Below, piece by piece: positions 52,416 to 61,048 of a stretch of 64,000 nucleotides of DNA. The DNA is from Igneacidithiobacillus sp041146875 (GTDB lineage: Bacteria; Pseudomonadota; Gammaproteobacteria; Acidithiobacillales; Acidithiobacillaceae). The stretch spans positions 51,132-115,131 of the forward strand of contig NZ_JBFRXP010000009.1 in NCBI RefSeq assembly GCF_041146875.1. The letters run 5' to 3'. A program made the position numbers and the translations under genes. Under the pieces are notes generated by a model. The model had not been told where the DNA came from, did not search any database, and was given only the letters and a program-made list of their open reading frames with translations. Every line of letters begins with the position of its first letter. Positions within the stretch are counted from its first letter, which is position 1.

Positions 52416-53733
52416 CCCGCTAGTACCCGCAGATTGTGATCTGCGTCGGTTTCCCTACATGCCGATAGACATTAACCGCCTCTTCGACAGCCGATTTCAC
52501 GCCATCTGCAACGATGCAGAATGGCGGGCCGGCGTGACGCTTTGGCTGAAGAGTTTCCATCAGGTCCCAGCCGCCTCTCTCCCAGAAAATGATGTGGAGC
52601 TGTGCCGTCTTGCAGAGCTGGGCCGCGACATGAAAACGTGGCTCAAGGTGAAAGACAAAGCCCTCCATGGTTGGGTTCTGTGCGCCGACCATCGCTGGTA
52701 CCACCCTCTCATCGCGGAGAAAGCCAATGAAGCCTACGACACCAAGCAAATGCGAAAAAAGGCCGCAGAAGCAAGATGGACAGGCAAAGGACAGGCTCGT
52801 GAATCGGTTGAATCTGGCGGCGGCCAGGGAGTCGGAAATCAACAGCCGGATCGTGCTCCGAATGTGCCTGAAGGCGTAAAATCGCTTAGACAAAGTCCAG
52901 AACGGATTTATAATAGGTCTAAACCGGAAAACTGGACAGATTCTAAAACTTCAGACGAAAAACCAGATCAGCCGAGCAAGACTGAGTCTTGCATCACGGA
53001 TGCGCAGATGGTGAGCACCAACAATATCAGACTAAAACAGTCAGGTATTGACGGTGAATCCGTTGAAAAACAGGATGATAGCGAATCGCATGACGGCGAA
53101 TCTGCCATGCAAGTGCATCAGCAAGTGCATAGCACGAGCACAGCAGGTGCAGATCCATGTGCAGTGCAGGAGCAATGCACGACCACAAGCACATGCAATC
53201 CAGAAGCAGAGCAAATGCAATGCAAAAGAGAAGGATATAGAAAGGGATATAATACTACAGCAGGTATACCTACACACACTGGTCACTCGCAAAGCGAGCG
53301 CCCTGTAGGTGTGAGAGAAAATCCCTCTTGTTTCGAGCAGTTTTGGACTGCATACCCCAAAAAAATCGCCAAAGCGGGAGCGTTGAAACGCTGGAAAGTC
53401 CAGCAACTGGACGCCCTTATCGCTCCAATCCTTGCGGATTTAAGCGACCGGATACAACGCGACCCCGCATGGCAACGCGGCTTTATCCCGAATCCCACGA
53501 CCTACCTGAACCAGGAGCGCTGGAACGACGAAATTCCTGCGTCTCCATCACCTGTGGAGCACACCCATGGAACCGATCAGCAGCACACTGCACCTCGTAA
53601 CCTCTCGGCTGTCGAGCGAGTCCGGCTCGCCTCCACAGCCTGGGCAGAACGAGAAGAACGCAGGCTCCGAGAAGCCGGAAACGTCATCGACATCACCCCG
53701 CAGAATGCTGCAGGTCTGGGCAAAAATGTCTGA
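52390..53733 (+). CDS. Phage replication initiation-type protein (DUF1376)
   Basis: 447 aa. The N-terminal ~110 residues are DUF1376-like: MPIDINRLFDSRFHAICNDA, EWRAGVTLWLKSFHQVPAAS, GWVLCADHRWYHPLIAEKAN. The middle (~130-300) is low complexity and Gln/Ser-rich, coded by AT-richer DNA with repeated TGCA words. The C-terminal domain FEQFWTAYPKKIAKAGALKR ... IPNPTTYLNQERWNDE is seen in phage O/DnaT-like replication proteins. Probably binds the element's origin, which in such phages may lie in the repetitive middle of the gene. Confidence 0.75.
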   Translation: MPSQIQLPDPLVPADCDLRRFPYMPIDINRLFDSRFHAICNDAEWRAGVTLWLKSFHQVPAASLPENDVELCRLAELGRDMKTWLKVKDKALHGWVLCADHRWYHPLIAEKANEAYDTKQMRKKAAEARWTGKGQARESVESGGGQGVGNQQPDRAPNVPEGVKSLRQSPERIYNRSKPENWTDSKTSDEKPDQPSKTESCITDAQMVSTNNIRLKQSGIDGESVEKQDDSESHDGESAMQVHQQVHSTSTAGADPCAVQEQCTTTSTCNPEAEQMQCKREGYRKGYNTTAGIPTHTGHSQSERPVGVRENPSCFEQFWTAYPKKIAKAGALKRWKVQQLDALIAPILADLSDRIQRDPAWQRGFIPNPTTYLNQERWNDEIPASPSPVEHTHGTDQQHTAPRNLSAVERVRLASTAWAEREERRLREAGNVIDITPQNAAGLGKNV

Positions 53734-54244
53734 GATTTACGGCCACAAGTGGTTGACGTCCTATGGTCCTGAGCCGTCTCAAGCGTGGTGTGCAGGCTTG
53801 GCGGATCTCTCGGTTGAGCAACTGGCGGCGGGGTTTCGCTGGTGCGTGACCTGGCGATCAGACCCGTGGCCGCCCAGTCTTCCCGAATTTCGCCATGCCT
53901 GCCTGCAAGCTGCCAGTGCGATTCCGGAGGCCAGGGCGTATGGACTCGGCATGGCCTACGCCAGCGCTGTGCAATATGGGCGTCCTCTCCCGGAGACACC
54001 TCCAGAGGTGGCAGAGACCTGCCGCCGCGCGTCCAGCCTCGCTCTGATTTCGACGTCCGCTGAAAAGAGCCAGAAGCTCTTCGGGTATCACTACGCGCAG
54101 GTACTGGCGGACATGGCCAGAGGTGCCCAGTTTGCGGGGCAAACACCAGTGCGGGCGATTGAACAGGATATTTCGTCAACACCTGCCGAGGTACAGGAAT
54201 GGGCGAATAAGTTGCGTGCAGCGCTACGGGGAGAGTCACAATGA
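53567..54244 (+). CDS. Lambda P-like helicase-loader protein
   Basis: 225 aa from ATG 53567, overlapping the upstream gene by 167 bases; ATG 53705 (MLQVWAKMSEIYGHKWLTSY) would give 179 aa and fits known homologues better. KMSEIYGHKWLTSYG, LADLSVEQLAAGFRWCVTWR and SDPWPPSLPEFRHACL are the replication P pattern. It would load the host DnaB helicase at the element's origin. Stop overlaps the next ATG. Confidence 0.75.
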   Translation: MEPISSTLHLVTSRLSSESGSPPQPGQNEKNAGSEKPETSSTSPRRMLQVWAKMSEIYGHKWLTSYGPEPSQAWCAGLADLSVEQLAAGFRWCVTWRSDPWPPSLPEFRHACLQAASAIPEARAYGLGMAYASAVQYGRPLPETPPEVAETCRRASSLALISTSAEKSQKLFGYHYAQVLADMARGAQFAGQTPVRAIEQDISSTPAEVQEWANKLRAALRGESQ

Positions 54245-55359
54245 GCCAAATTGAAAAAACGGATCTTCGCCGGCACCTGGTTGACCTGGGATTGTTTTTC
54301 GAGGATGCCAGGCAATTTCTGACGACCATGCAGGAAGCCGATTTCCAGTGGCTGGGCTACGACTGCACGGTCCAGGTGGCGATCCGGCTGATGCGGTGGT
54401 CCCGCGCTATCGACCTGACCCCGCGGCAGACCCACGTCATGGAGCGGTGCGTAGCCGAAGCCATCCAGCGGGGCACGAAGCTCGTAGAGCGACGCTTGTA
54501 TACTTGCGGCTGGTCCATGCCTTCATCGAGTGACCGGGGCGACCTGGCGTATTCCACGGCCTCCAAGGCACTGGAGCACCTTGCCGAAACCCACGATTTC
54601 TGCGGCGGTCCAAATGGGAGAATCTTGCCCAATCCATCCATCGTTGCCTTTGTCGAAAGCAATACCCGGTTCGTCTCCCGGGAGGCCCTGGAAAATTTCG
54701 TCTACCACAAACGATTCAAGGCCGAGCCTAAGCTGGAATCTGCCGCGGCTTCTGGGTTTCTCCTGGAAACCTACATCCGCCAGCAAAAAAGCCTGCTGAA
54801 GAAGAGGCAGGGCAAGGAGCGGGAATCGGTCGAAAACAAGATTGCAGAATTGACTGCCAGACTGTACGGGTTGCGTTCAGAAATCCGCTTGGATGCTCTC
54901 GACAGCGGCGATGATGATGACCATCCAGGCGCCCATATCTCTTCCCATGACCAATTATCCATGGCGGACTGGGGATCTTATGACCTGGACAACGGTGATA
55001 ATGAAGCGGTGGAAATACCCTCACATCATCTGGAGTTTCTGGATTATCTGTTTCAGATTGGGGATCAGAAAATGTCCGCCAGGGACCTGATTCCAACCCT
55101 CATCAAAGCTGGCGAATACCGGGCCGTTGCCGGGCTCCTGCGCGTCCTGCGCAACCCGAACCAGGCTAATGAGGCGGATACCCTCAAGTCCTTGCTGGGC
55201 AACCGGACGCTGGCAGACATCCGCAAGCAGATCCTGCGGCTGAAAAAGACCGACTCTGGCGAAGTCGTGCAACTGTTTGGTACCTGCAAGAGCTTCTTGC
55301 GGTGGGATGCCGATGAGGAGGCTTTGATGGAGCGGGTGGTAGCCTGTGGGGTGGCGTAA
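54241..55359 (+). CDS. Unknown 372-aa protein of the replication block
   Basis: No family recognised. N-terminal half is alpha-helical with LRRHLVDLGLFFEDARQFLT and TPRQTHVMERCVAEAIQRGT; a charged coiled-coil part at ~180-215 (KSLLKKRQGKERESVENKIA); an acidic linker (DSGDDDDHPGAH), then a C-terminal helical part. Between the P-like gene and the Dam gene, with overlaps on both sides. Could be a replication or recombination accessory; that rests on position only. Confidence 0.6.
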   Translation: MSQIEKTDLRRHLVDLGLFFEDARQFLTTMQEADFQWLGYDCTVQVAIRLMRWSRAIDLTPRQTHVMERCVAEAIQRGTKLVERRLYTCGWSMPSSSDRGDLAYSTASKALEHLAETHDFCGGPNGRILPNPSIVAFVESNTRFVSREALENFVYHKRFKAEPKLESAAASGFLLETYIRQQKSLLKKRQGKERESVENKIAELTARLYGLRSEIRLDALDSGDDDDHPGAHISSHDQLSMADWGSYDLDNGDNEAVEIPSHHLEFLDYLFQIGDQKMSARDLIPTLIKAGEYRAVAGLLRVLRNPNQANEADTLKSLLGNRTLADIRKQILRLKKTDSGEVVQLFGTCKSFLRWDADEEALMERVVACGVA

Positions 55360-56255
55360 TGCAGCCCCTCTACCCATGGATTGGCGGCAAAGGCCGCCTG
55401 GCCCAGGAAATCCTCACCCGAATCCCTCCCCCGCACCGGGACCGGACCTATGTGGAGCCATTCTTCGGCGGTGGCGCCGTGTACTTTGCCCGGCGCCCCG
55501 CCGGGGTCGAGGTCATCAACGACCTGAACAGTGAAATCGTACATTTTTTCCGAGTGCTGAGGGATCGGGAGTCCTTCGATGCGTTGCTTTGGACCCTGCA
55601 AAGCACTCCCTATTCCCGAGAGATGTTTTACGCCTGGCGCAAGGTGGACCCGGCATCATTGCCGGACATTGAGAGAGCGGCGCGATTTTTCTACGTCGCC
55701 AGATCGTCTTTCTCCGGCCAGTCCACGGGCAGAACCCCGTCCTGGGCCTTCGCTCGCATCACAGACAACCGTGCCCGGGCGCTGGCCGCCGTGATCGACA
55801 AAGAACTGATCCAGGTTCGGGACCGGCTACGGGAGACGATCATTGAGCACGACGACGCGCTCACGGTCATCCAGCGGTACGATTCGCCTAGCGCTGTCCT
55901 CTATTGCGACCCGCCCTACGTTCAGGACACCCGCAGCTACGGCGGATACCAGGAGGAGATGGACGACTTCGACCACGAGCGCTTGCTGGCCGTCCTGAAA
56001 GGCTCTGCAGGCTATGTGGCTCTGTCTGGGTACCCTTCCGAGCTTTATCGGGACGTGTTGGAATCTGAGCCTGGCTGGTCCTTTGTGGATTTTGATGTGG
56101 TCTGCCGGGCGAACCGATCTACCCAGGTGAGCGATGAGATCGACCGGCAACGCACGGAACGGTTGTGGATGAATCCGCGCTTGACGGAGTGGGTTGCCCA
56201 AAAGCGAAACAGCCAAGCGTCCATTTTTGACCAGCTTGAAGCAGGAGTTGCCTGA
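55359..56255 (+). CDS. dam: Dam-type DNA adenine methylase
   Basis: 298 aa. Motif I YVEPFFGGGAVYFARRP, motif IV LYCDPPYVQDTRSYGG (DPPY), motif X-like PLYPWIGGKGRLAQEI at the N-terminus. D12 class, N6-adenine methyltransferase; GATC is the usual target of the family but not shown here. Phages carry it to evade restriction or to time replication. TAATG junction with the previous gene, ATGA with the next. Confidence 0.9.
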   Translation: MQPLYPWIGGKGRLAQEILTRIPPPHRDRTYVEPFFGGGAVYFARRPAGVEVINDLNSEIVHFFRVLRDRESFDALLWTLQSTPYSREMFYAWRKVDPASLPDIERAARFFYVARSSFSGQSTGRTPSWAFARITDNRARALAAVIDKELIQVRDRLRETIIEHDDALTVIQRYDSPSAVLYCDPPYVQDTRSYGGYQEEMDDFDHERLLAVLKGSAGYVALSGYPSELYRDVLESEPGWSFVDFDVVCRANRSTQVSDEIDRQRTERLWMNPRLTEWVAQKRNSQASIFDQLEAGVA

Positions 56256-56842
56256 TGAGCTACTTTCCAAAGTACAAGTTTGCCGTGGATGCCGACGGCG
56301 TGCTCTTCGATTTTGACCGATTCTGGGCGGCATGTGCAGAGATGGTACTGGGCCACCACCTAACCGTTCAGAAGCCCGTGTATGCCCTGAGTGAGCGCTA
56401 CGGGCTCACTCAGGCGGCTGTGGCCAAGGTCTGGGCTGGCTGGGAGGCCATGGATGGCTGGGCCATGGTGTATCCACGGCCAGAAGGGGTCCGCACGGTG
56501 CGAATGCTCCTGGACATGGGCCACTCGGTCACGGTGGTAACGAAACTGCCCAATGATCGGGCCGTGGATGGCCGGCGCCGGTCCTTGCAGCGGCATGGCA
56601 TAGGTGATGCGGGTTTGATAGCCGTCGAGGGTAGCAAGTCTGGTGCTCTGGCGGCCCTGCGCCCGCATTTCTTCGCGGACGATACGGTTGACCATTGTGT
56701 GGAGGCCATGGGCACCATGGTCCCCCATGTGGCGAGGATTCAGTCCTGGGGAGATGCGCAGCCATTGCCTTTGGGTATTGAGGACTATGCCTGCCTGGAA
56801 TCTGCTGTGCGCGGGTTTTTCGAGCGATACCAACAAGGATGA
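56255..56842 (+). CDS. HAD-family phosphatase (5'-nucleotidase-like)
   Basis: 195 aa. Motif I FAVDADGVLFDFDRFW (DxDG), motif II VTVVTKLPND (Thr, then Lys), motif IV PHFFADDTVDHCVEAM (DD). This is a small HAD hydrolase of the NagD/deoxynucleotidase kind, perhaps adjusting nucleotide pools. Its 3' 300 bases are repeated exactly at 60698-61001. ATGA junction with dam. Followed by ssb after 47 bases. Confidence 0.78.
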   Translation: MSYFPKYKFAVDADGVLFDFDRFWAACAEMVLGHHLTVQKPVYALSERYGLTQAAVAKVWAGWEAMDGWAMVYPRPEGVRTVRMLLDMGHSVTVVTKLPNDRAVDGRRRSLQRHGIGDAGLIAVEGSKSGALAALRPHFFADDTVDHCVEAMGTMVPHVARIQSWGDAQPLPLGIEDYACLESAVRGFFERYQQG

Positions 56843-56889
56843 CCCGGTTCTGATCTATACCCAAGGGTGGTCATCATGGAGGACGTGAA

Positions 56890-57390
56890 ATGGCTGGGTT
56901 GAACAAGGTGGTAGTGTTGGGGAATCTGGGGCGCGACCCCGAGATGCGGTACATGCCAGACGGCAAGGCGGTGGCAACGCTGGCGATTGCCACATCAGAG
57001 ACGTTCAAGGACAAGAACGGAGAAAAGCAGGAGCGTGTCGAGTGGCATAGGGTATCCCTGTTTGGCAAGACGGCGGAAATCGCCGGGCAATACCTGAAAA
57101 AGGGCAGCCAGGCGCTCGTCGAGGGTCGTATACAGACCCGCAAATGGACAGACAAAGACGGACAGGAGCGGTATTCCACGGAGATTGTGGGGGAACGGCT
57201 TGTGCTGGTCGGCGGGCGCCGCGACGGGGCCGATGGCGTGAGCTCAGCGAACCCGGCACCGCAACATGGCGGTGGGGGTGGCGGAGACATGGAGCCCAGC
57301 GACGGATTCGATGATGACATTCCGTTCGTCACCCGCGCCATGGTCGAAGAAGGAAATCACTGGATGCGTAAGGTTGCGCGCTGGATGTAA
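56890..57390 (+). CDS. ssb: Single-stranded DNA-binding protein, copy 1
   Basis: 166 aa. OB fold 1-110: MAGLNKVVVLGNLGRDPEMR, VEWHRVSLFGKTAEIAGQYL, WTDKDGQERYSTEIVGERLV. Gly-rich linker follows. The acidic tip DDDIPF, which in normal SSB is the very C-terminus and recruits partners, is at 141-146 and is followed by 20 more residues ending MRKVARWM. Phage-encoded. A hairpin-T tract separates it from pld. Confidence 0.92.
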   Translation: MAGLNKVVVLGNLGRDPEMRYMPDGKAVATLAIATSETFKDKNGEKQERVEWHRVSLFGKTAEIAGQYLKKGSQALVEGRIQTRKWTDKDGQERYSTEIVGERLVLVGGRRDGADGVSSANPAPQHGGGGGGDMEPSDGFDDDIPFVTRAMVEEGNHWMRKVARWM

Positions 57391-57419
57391 GTAGTTCGTA
57401 GCGGTTTTTTGCGGCTATT

Positions 57420-57444
57420 GGGTCGAGTGATCGGCCCTTTTTTT
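57420..57444 (+). terminator. Hairpin and T-tract between ssb and pld, copy 1
   Basis: GGGTCGA-GTGA-TCGGCCC followed by seven T, then GGAG and the pld ATG at 57457. A 7-bp stem with one G-T pair. The T tract abuts the pld ribosome site, so it can act as terminator or attenuator. Conserved in the second copy. Confidence 0.75.
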
Positions 57445-57456
57445 GGAGAATCCTAA

Positions 57457-58341
57457 ATGCTGTTTGTTGAACCTAATGCAGGCCCCGCTCCCATCATCCA
57501 GGTCATCCAGCAAGCCCGGCACACGCTGGATGTGGGCGTATATTACCTCTCGGATCGGCCCATCCTGAACGCGCTACGGGCGGCCCATACGCGAGGCGTG
57601 GATGTGCGGGTCATCGTGGAAGGAAAACCCTATGGCATGAAGCCCTGGCAGGTAGCGAAGGAAGAACGGGCCATCGAGGCGACAGGAGCTACGCTGCATC
57701 TGGCACCTTACCGCTTCACCAGTCACGGAGGCCAGTACGCTTTTTATCACGCCAAGTACGTCGCCAATGGGCATGAGGTAGAAGTGGGTACAGCGAACTT
57801 CGACTGGTCGGCCTTTCACCGCAATCGTGAGTACCTGTATGTCACCAGGAATCCTGCCGTGGTCTCGGCGGTTCAGTCTGTTTTTACCGCCGACTGGAAC
57901 AACCAGCGCGCCCCCGCATCGGCCCATCGGGTGCTGGTCTTGTCCCCAGGCACGTCAGCCGGACAACTCCTGCGGGTGATCAACCAGCCCGGCCAGATTG
58001 ACGTGGAGAGCGAAGAACTTGGCCCCTACCGGCCCATCCTGGATGCCCTGGCGGCCAAGGGCCGGGACCTGCGGATGATCCTGCCGTCCAGCATCAATGA
58101 CGATGATCAGCGGGATGTAGCTTTCCTGCGCGCCCACGGCTGTCAGGTTCGCCTGATGCCCAGAAAGCCCCTGTATATGCACGCCAAGATGATCGTCGGG
58201 AGCCGTCTGGCCTTTATCGGGTCCGAGAACTTCACCCAGACCAGTCTGGAATCCAATCGGGAAATGGGCCTGTTGCTGAACGGGTCGGACATTGGAAAAC
58301 TTCAGGCGCAGTTTGCGCGAGATTGGGGGAGTGCAAAGTGA
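57457..58341 (+). CDS. Phospholipase D-family (HKD) protein, copy 1
   Basis: 294 aa with two HKD motifs: FYHAKYVANGHEVEVGTANF at ~100-120 and MHAKMIVGSRLAFIGSENFT at ~245-265. Each has HxK plus a later Asn; both halves form one active site in the family. No signal peptide, so it is likely cytoplasmic; a Nuc-like nuclease is more likely than a lipase, but neither is shown. The ATG follows the terminator-like hairpin; the stop overlaps the next gene (ATGA). Confidence 0.85.
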   Translation: MLFVEPNAGPAPIIQVIQQARHTLDVGVYYLSDRPILNALRAAHTRGVDVRVIVEGKPYGMKPWQVAKEERAIEATGATLHLAPYRFTSHGGQYAFYHAKYVANGHEVEVGTANFDWSAFHRNREYLYVTRNPAVVSAVQSVFTADWNNQRAPASAHRVLVLSPGTSAGQLLRVINQPGQIDVESEELGPYRPILDALAAKGRDLRMILPSSINDDDQRDVAFLRAHGCQVRLMPRKPLYMHAKMIVGSRLAFIGSENFTQTSLESNREMGLLLNGSDIGKLQAQFARDWGSAK

Positions 58342-59423
58342 TGGACAGGACAGAAAAGACAGCAGCGAAGAAACCGTCTGCCACTATATTTTATCTCAAC
58401 ACGAACGTACCTACCCCGCTTCTTGATATGAATGATCAGGAATCGTTCGTTGAAGTGCTGGACATATTTCGACTTATGGCGACTTGCAGCGAATCCGATC
58501 TGAATCAACTTGTCGAACGATTCGCGCCAAAAATAGATCAGGATTGGTTTGACCCTGCATGGTTTCGGCTCTTTTGCATTGATGTGGCAAATTATCTCGA
58601 AACAGAAGAAGAAAAGATCATAAGTCACCTTGATCGTGAAATTGAGGATAAAAAACAGTGGTGTGCAGAGGGTAATTTATTTTTTGAATATATGTCGCCA
58701 TCAGATAGCGACATATTCGAATCGATGACCAAATCGGCCATGCAGAACATCGCTAATGGTACGGCAAATTCTTTGGAATATGCGGCAGCACTGTTTTGGT
58801 TGGGGAGAGACCGCATTAAACCTGATGGAACCATGCGATCTGTTGTCGAAAATCCTTCCTTGGCGGCTATCGTTGCCGGGGCCGTGTGCGCAAATTGCGA
58901 CAGCATAGCCAGATTGGAGCATGAGATGGAAGAGACGATAGCGTTACTACCTGCATGGTGGACAAAAAGAACGATTGAAGATAACTGGTTTTTTGCGGTT
59001 ATCATGCAAGACGGCACCGTCATCCCATTTAGCCATTTGTTTGATTTTAGCATCGAAACAGATTGGACGCTTTACGCAAACATAGAAACATCCAGTCGTC
59101 TTTATGACCTTCATTCTTATAAAACCAAGGTTTTTTCTGGAAAAGAAATGCGGATTAAAGTTTCTGATATTGCAGAGGTACAGGCAGCGGACGGCACAAT
59201 CTGGTGGGATGCTGTGATGGCTGAAATCAGTGCCTATGAACCTTATAGAAGGAATGTCTCGATCAATGCCAAGCATGTGAAAGGTCGGAAATCGAACCCT
59301 GATGGGACTGAAACCATGACTTTCGTTATTCCCATGTTACGTGATGCTGATCTATGTGAGGGGGTCATGCAACAAGTGCCGACCAGTGAGATGGTCGTGG
59401 TTTTTGAGACAGCGGATACCTGA
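58341..59423 (+). CDS. Unknown 360-aa protein, AT-rich
   Basis: No family recognised. Starts ATG 58341 in the pld stop. Text NQLVERFAPKIDQDWFDPAW, ANYLETEEEKIISHLDREIE and LPAWWTKRTIEDNWFFAVIM suggests a helical N-terminal half and a beta-rich C-terminal half (GKEMRIKVSDIAEVQAADGT). No signal or membrane segment. Base use is clearly AT-richer than the flanking phage genes. Lies only after copy 1 of pld, not after copy 2. Confidence 0.65.
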   Translation: MDRTEKTAAKKPSATIFYLNTNVPTPLLDMNDQESFVEVLDIFRLMATCSESDLNQLVERFAPKIDQDWFDPAWFRLFCIDVANYLETEEEKIISHLDREIEDKKQWCAEGNLFFEYMSPSDSDIFESMTKSAMQNIANGTANSLEYAAALFWLGRDRIKPDGTMRSVVENPSLAAIVAGAVCANCDSIARLEHEMEETIALLPAWWTKRTIEDNWFFAVIMQDGTVIPFSHLFDFSIETDWTLYANIETSSRLYDLHSYKTKVFSGKEMRIKVSDIAEVQAADGTIWWDAVMAEISAYEPYRRNVSINAKHVKGRKSNPDGTETMTFVIPMLRDADLCEGVMQQVPTSEMVVVFETADT

Positions 59424-59542
59424 GAACAACAATAAAGCTTCTAGCGTTACTGACGACTTTTGCTCGTTGTTCCATTCCGTCCGGGAAGCTACTGATGCCA
59501 CAGAGCTACTACGATTGTGTGTGAGATGTCCTGTGAAGAAGT

Positions 59543-59580
59543 GGCGCCATTAGCTGCCAGAAGTTAGGAAGCGCCTTTTT
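59543..59580 (+). terminator. Weak hairpin with T-tract
   Basis: GGCGC (59543-59547), 23-base loop, GCGCC (59571-59575), then five T. Short stem with large loop; possible terminator after the 360-aa gene. Confidence 0.3.
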
Positions 59581-59608
59581 GGATTGTGGTAACATAGGAG
59601 ATGGTGCA

Positions 59609-60028
59609 ATGATCGGGTATGAAGATATTCTTTGCCAACTTTACGATGCCTTGGAATCAGTGGTTAGATCGCTTGATGCTAGCGACCTGTACCCGGTTAT
59701 AGGAGCTGATGACGGATTGTTTTTTTGTGAGTTGTCTTCAGGTGATCTGATGGATCGTAAGATATATACGACAATATGGTACCATCAGGGAGAGTATGGA
59801 AGAGCTTCCATGAGCAGATGTGAACAGGATATGGAAATTTTTTTGCCGGACCCGGCGCTGTTTATCGCGATGTTGGGTATTTTGCAAAAGATGACAGGGA
59901 AAAATGTAATGATTTTGCACCCCCTTGTCGGTGGTAATTACTTACCTGGTTGGGCTTCTGTGATGGATCTTGATAGCGTAAAACAAGTCAATCGCTGCGA
60001 GCCAGGAGAGCGAAGCGGGGGCGAGTAG
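59609..60028 (+). CDS. Unknown 139-aa AT-rich protein with GC-rich 3' end
   Basis: From ATG 59609: MIGYEDILCQLYDALESVVR, DDGLFFCELSSGDLMDRKIY, DMEIFLPDPALFIAMLGILQ. The DNA is AT-rich up to about 59985, after which the frame enters a GC-rich segment and ends RCEPGERSGGE. The natural end may have been replaced. No family known. Confidence 0.5.
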   Translation: MIGYEDILCQLYDALESVVRSLDASDLYPVIGADDGLFFCELSSGDLMDRKIYTTIWYHQGEYGRASMSRCEQDMEIFLPDPALFIAMLGILQKMTGKNVMILHPLVGGNYLPGWASVMDLDSVKQVNRCEPGERSGGE

Positions 60029-60290
60029 TCCCCAGAAGCCAACGCGGTGTACTGCATCCGCCGAAGCGACCGCGTAAGCTGGGAGTGCAGGCGCGTGCTG
60101 TGCCGCATGGTTGGCGTCGAGCCATTTGGGAGACGAGTGCACCGACGGCGCCCCAACGAGGGCGTGACGGTGCGCCGATGACCAGGGCGGCTGGGGTCTA
60201 TTATCTGGTCGGCAGCGCAAGGCCGATCGCGCAACGACGCGCGAAAAGGCTTGCTGAGCACGCCGACTCTCCTGATGTAATAATTGCATC
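59990..60290. other. GC-rich, fold-prone segment of different base use
   Basis: About 300 bases of high GC between two AT-rich stretches. Short inverted repeats include GACCAG...CTGGTC (60179-60208 region), CGGCAGCGCAAGGCCG and GCGCAACGACGCGC. The minus strand would encode RVGFWGLLAPASLSWLAAID, a hydrophobic peptide. It may be an inserted mobile RNA or toxin element; I cannot name it. Confidence 0.4.
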
Positions 60291-60697
60291 GCATTATGGG
60301 GGAGCGGCGAGCCATACGCATACCATTTTATTGTCAATTGGTTCTGCTGGGCGGAAAGGATTAAATCCAGCATCTTCTTTTGATAGCCGCGAAGATTTTC
60401 AACATGTTGAATATTTATTACTACAAAGAAATCTGGTGTTTTATTGTCTGATAAGTAAAATAATTTTTCTCTTTTTTCTACGGTACCAGAACCTTTGTAT
60501 ATTCGCCTTGTTGTGCCGTGATTGTTGGCTGATGGAAAAACAAAGGCATCCCAATAGTTTGTCATTGTTTTACCAAGAGTTAAAGGCATGCTTTGCAATA
60601 TTTGTTTGGCGGCTTTTGGCGCATTCTTTGGGTTTTCTTTTTGATCTTCATAGGTGGCAGTCCAAGCAGAATTGTACGCTTCTACAAGTGTCTGCAA
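60262..60697 (-). pseudogene. 5'-truncated unknown gene at the duplication joint
   Basis: Minus-strand reading frame with real protein character: LQTLVEAYNSAWTATYEDQK, AAKQILQSMPLTLGKTMTNY, GTVEKREKLFYLSDNKTPDF, FVVINIQHVENLRGYQKKML. It is cut at 60697, exactly where repeat copy 2 starts; beyond it the frame reads antisense to the HAD fragment. No family recognised. The 3' end runs into the GC-rich segment. Confidence 0.55.
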
Positions 60698-61001
60698 AAC
60701 GAAACTGCCCAATGATCGGGCCGTGGATGGCCGGCGCCGGTCCTTGCAGCGGCATGGCATAGGTGATGCGGGTTTGATAGCCGTCGAGGGTAGCAAGTCT
60801 GGTGCTCTGGCGGCCCTGCGCCCGCATTTCTTCGCGGACGATACGGTTGACCATTGTGTGGAGGCCATGGGCACCATGGTCCCCCATGTGGCGAGGATTC
60901 AGTCCTGGGGAGATGCGCAGCCATTGCCTTTGGGTATTGAGGACTATGCCTGCCTGGAATCTGCTGTGCGCGGGTTTTTCGAGCGATACCAACAAGGATG
61001 A
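60698..61001 (+). pseudogene. 3' fragment of the HAD phosphatase gene
   Basis: Identical to bases 56539-56842 and encodes the last ~100 residues (KLPNDRAVDGRRRSLQRHGI ... FFERYQQG). It lacks the nucleophile motif DxDG, so it cannot be an active phosphatase. No start codon of its own is evident. Confidence 0.85.
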
Positions 61002-61048
61002 CCCGGTTCTGATCTATACCCAAGGGTGGTCATCATGGAGGACTTGAA

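Larger units (their letters stand above)
56539..58327 (+). repeat. Direct duplication copy 1 (HAD 3' end - ssb - pld)
   Basis: This 1.8-kb stretch recurs at 60698-62472. The first ~345 bases (56539-56884) are identical base for base. From the ssb start on, scattered changes appear, more in the second half of ssb and in pld. The spacing offset is 4159 bases at ssb and 4145 at pld. No long terminal repeats or transposase bound it. Confidence 0.9.

Noticed and set aside
60000..60290. Group II intron, retron or diversity-generating element at the GC-rich segment (GTGCGCC motif, hairpins)
   Set aside because: No reverse transcriptase frame is near, no template/variable repeat pair is seen, and the typical domain V hairpin was not found.
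59942..60877. Single 311-codon minus-strand gene
   Set aside because: Its first ~60 codons are antisense to the exact copy of the HAD fragment and its last ~90 lie in the GC-rich insert; only the middle looks coding.
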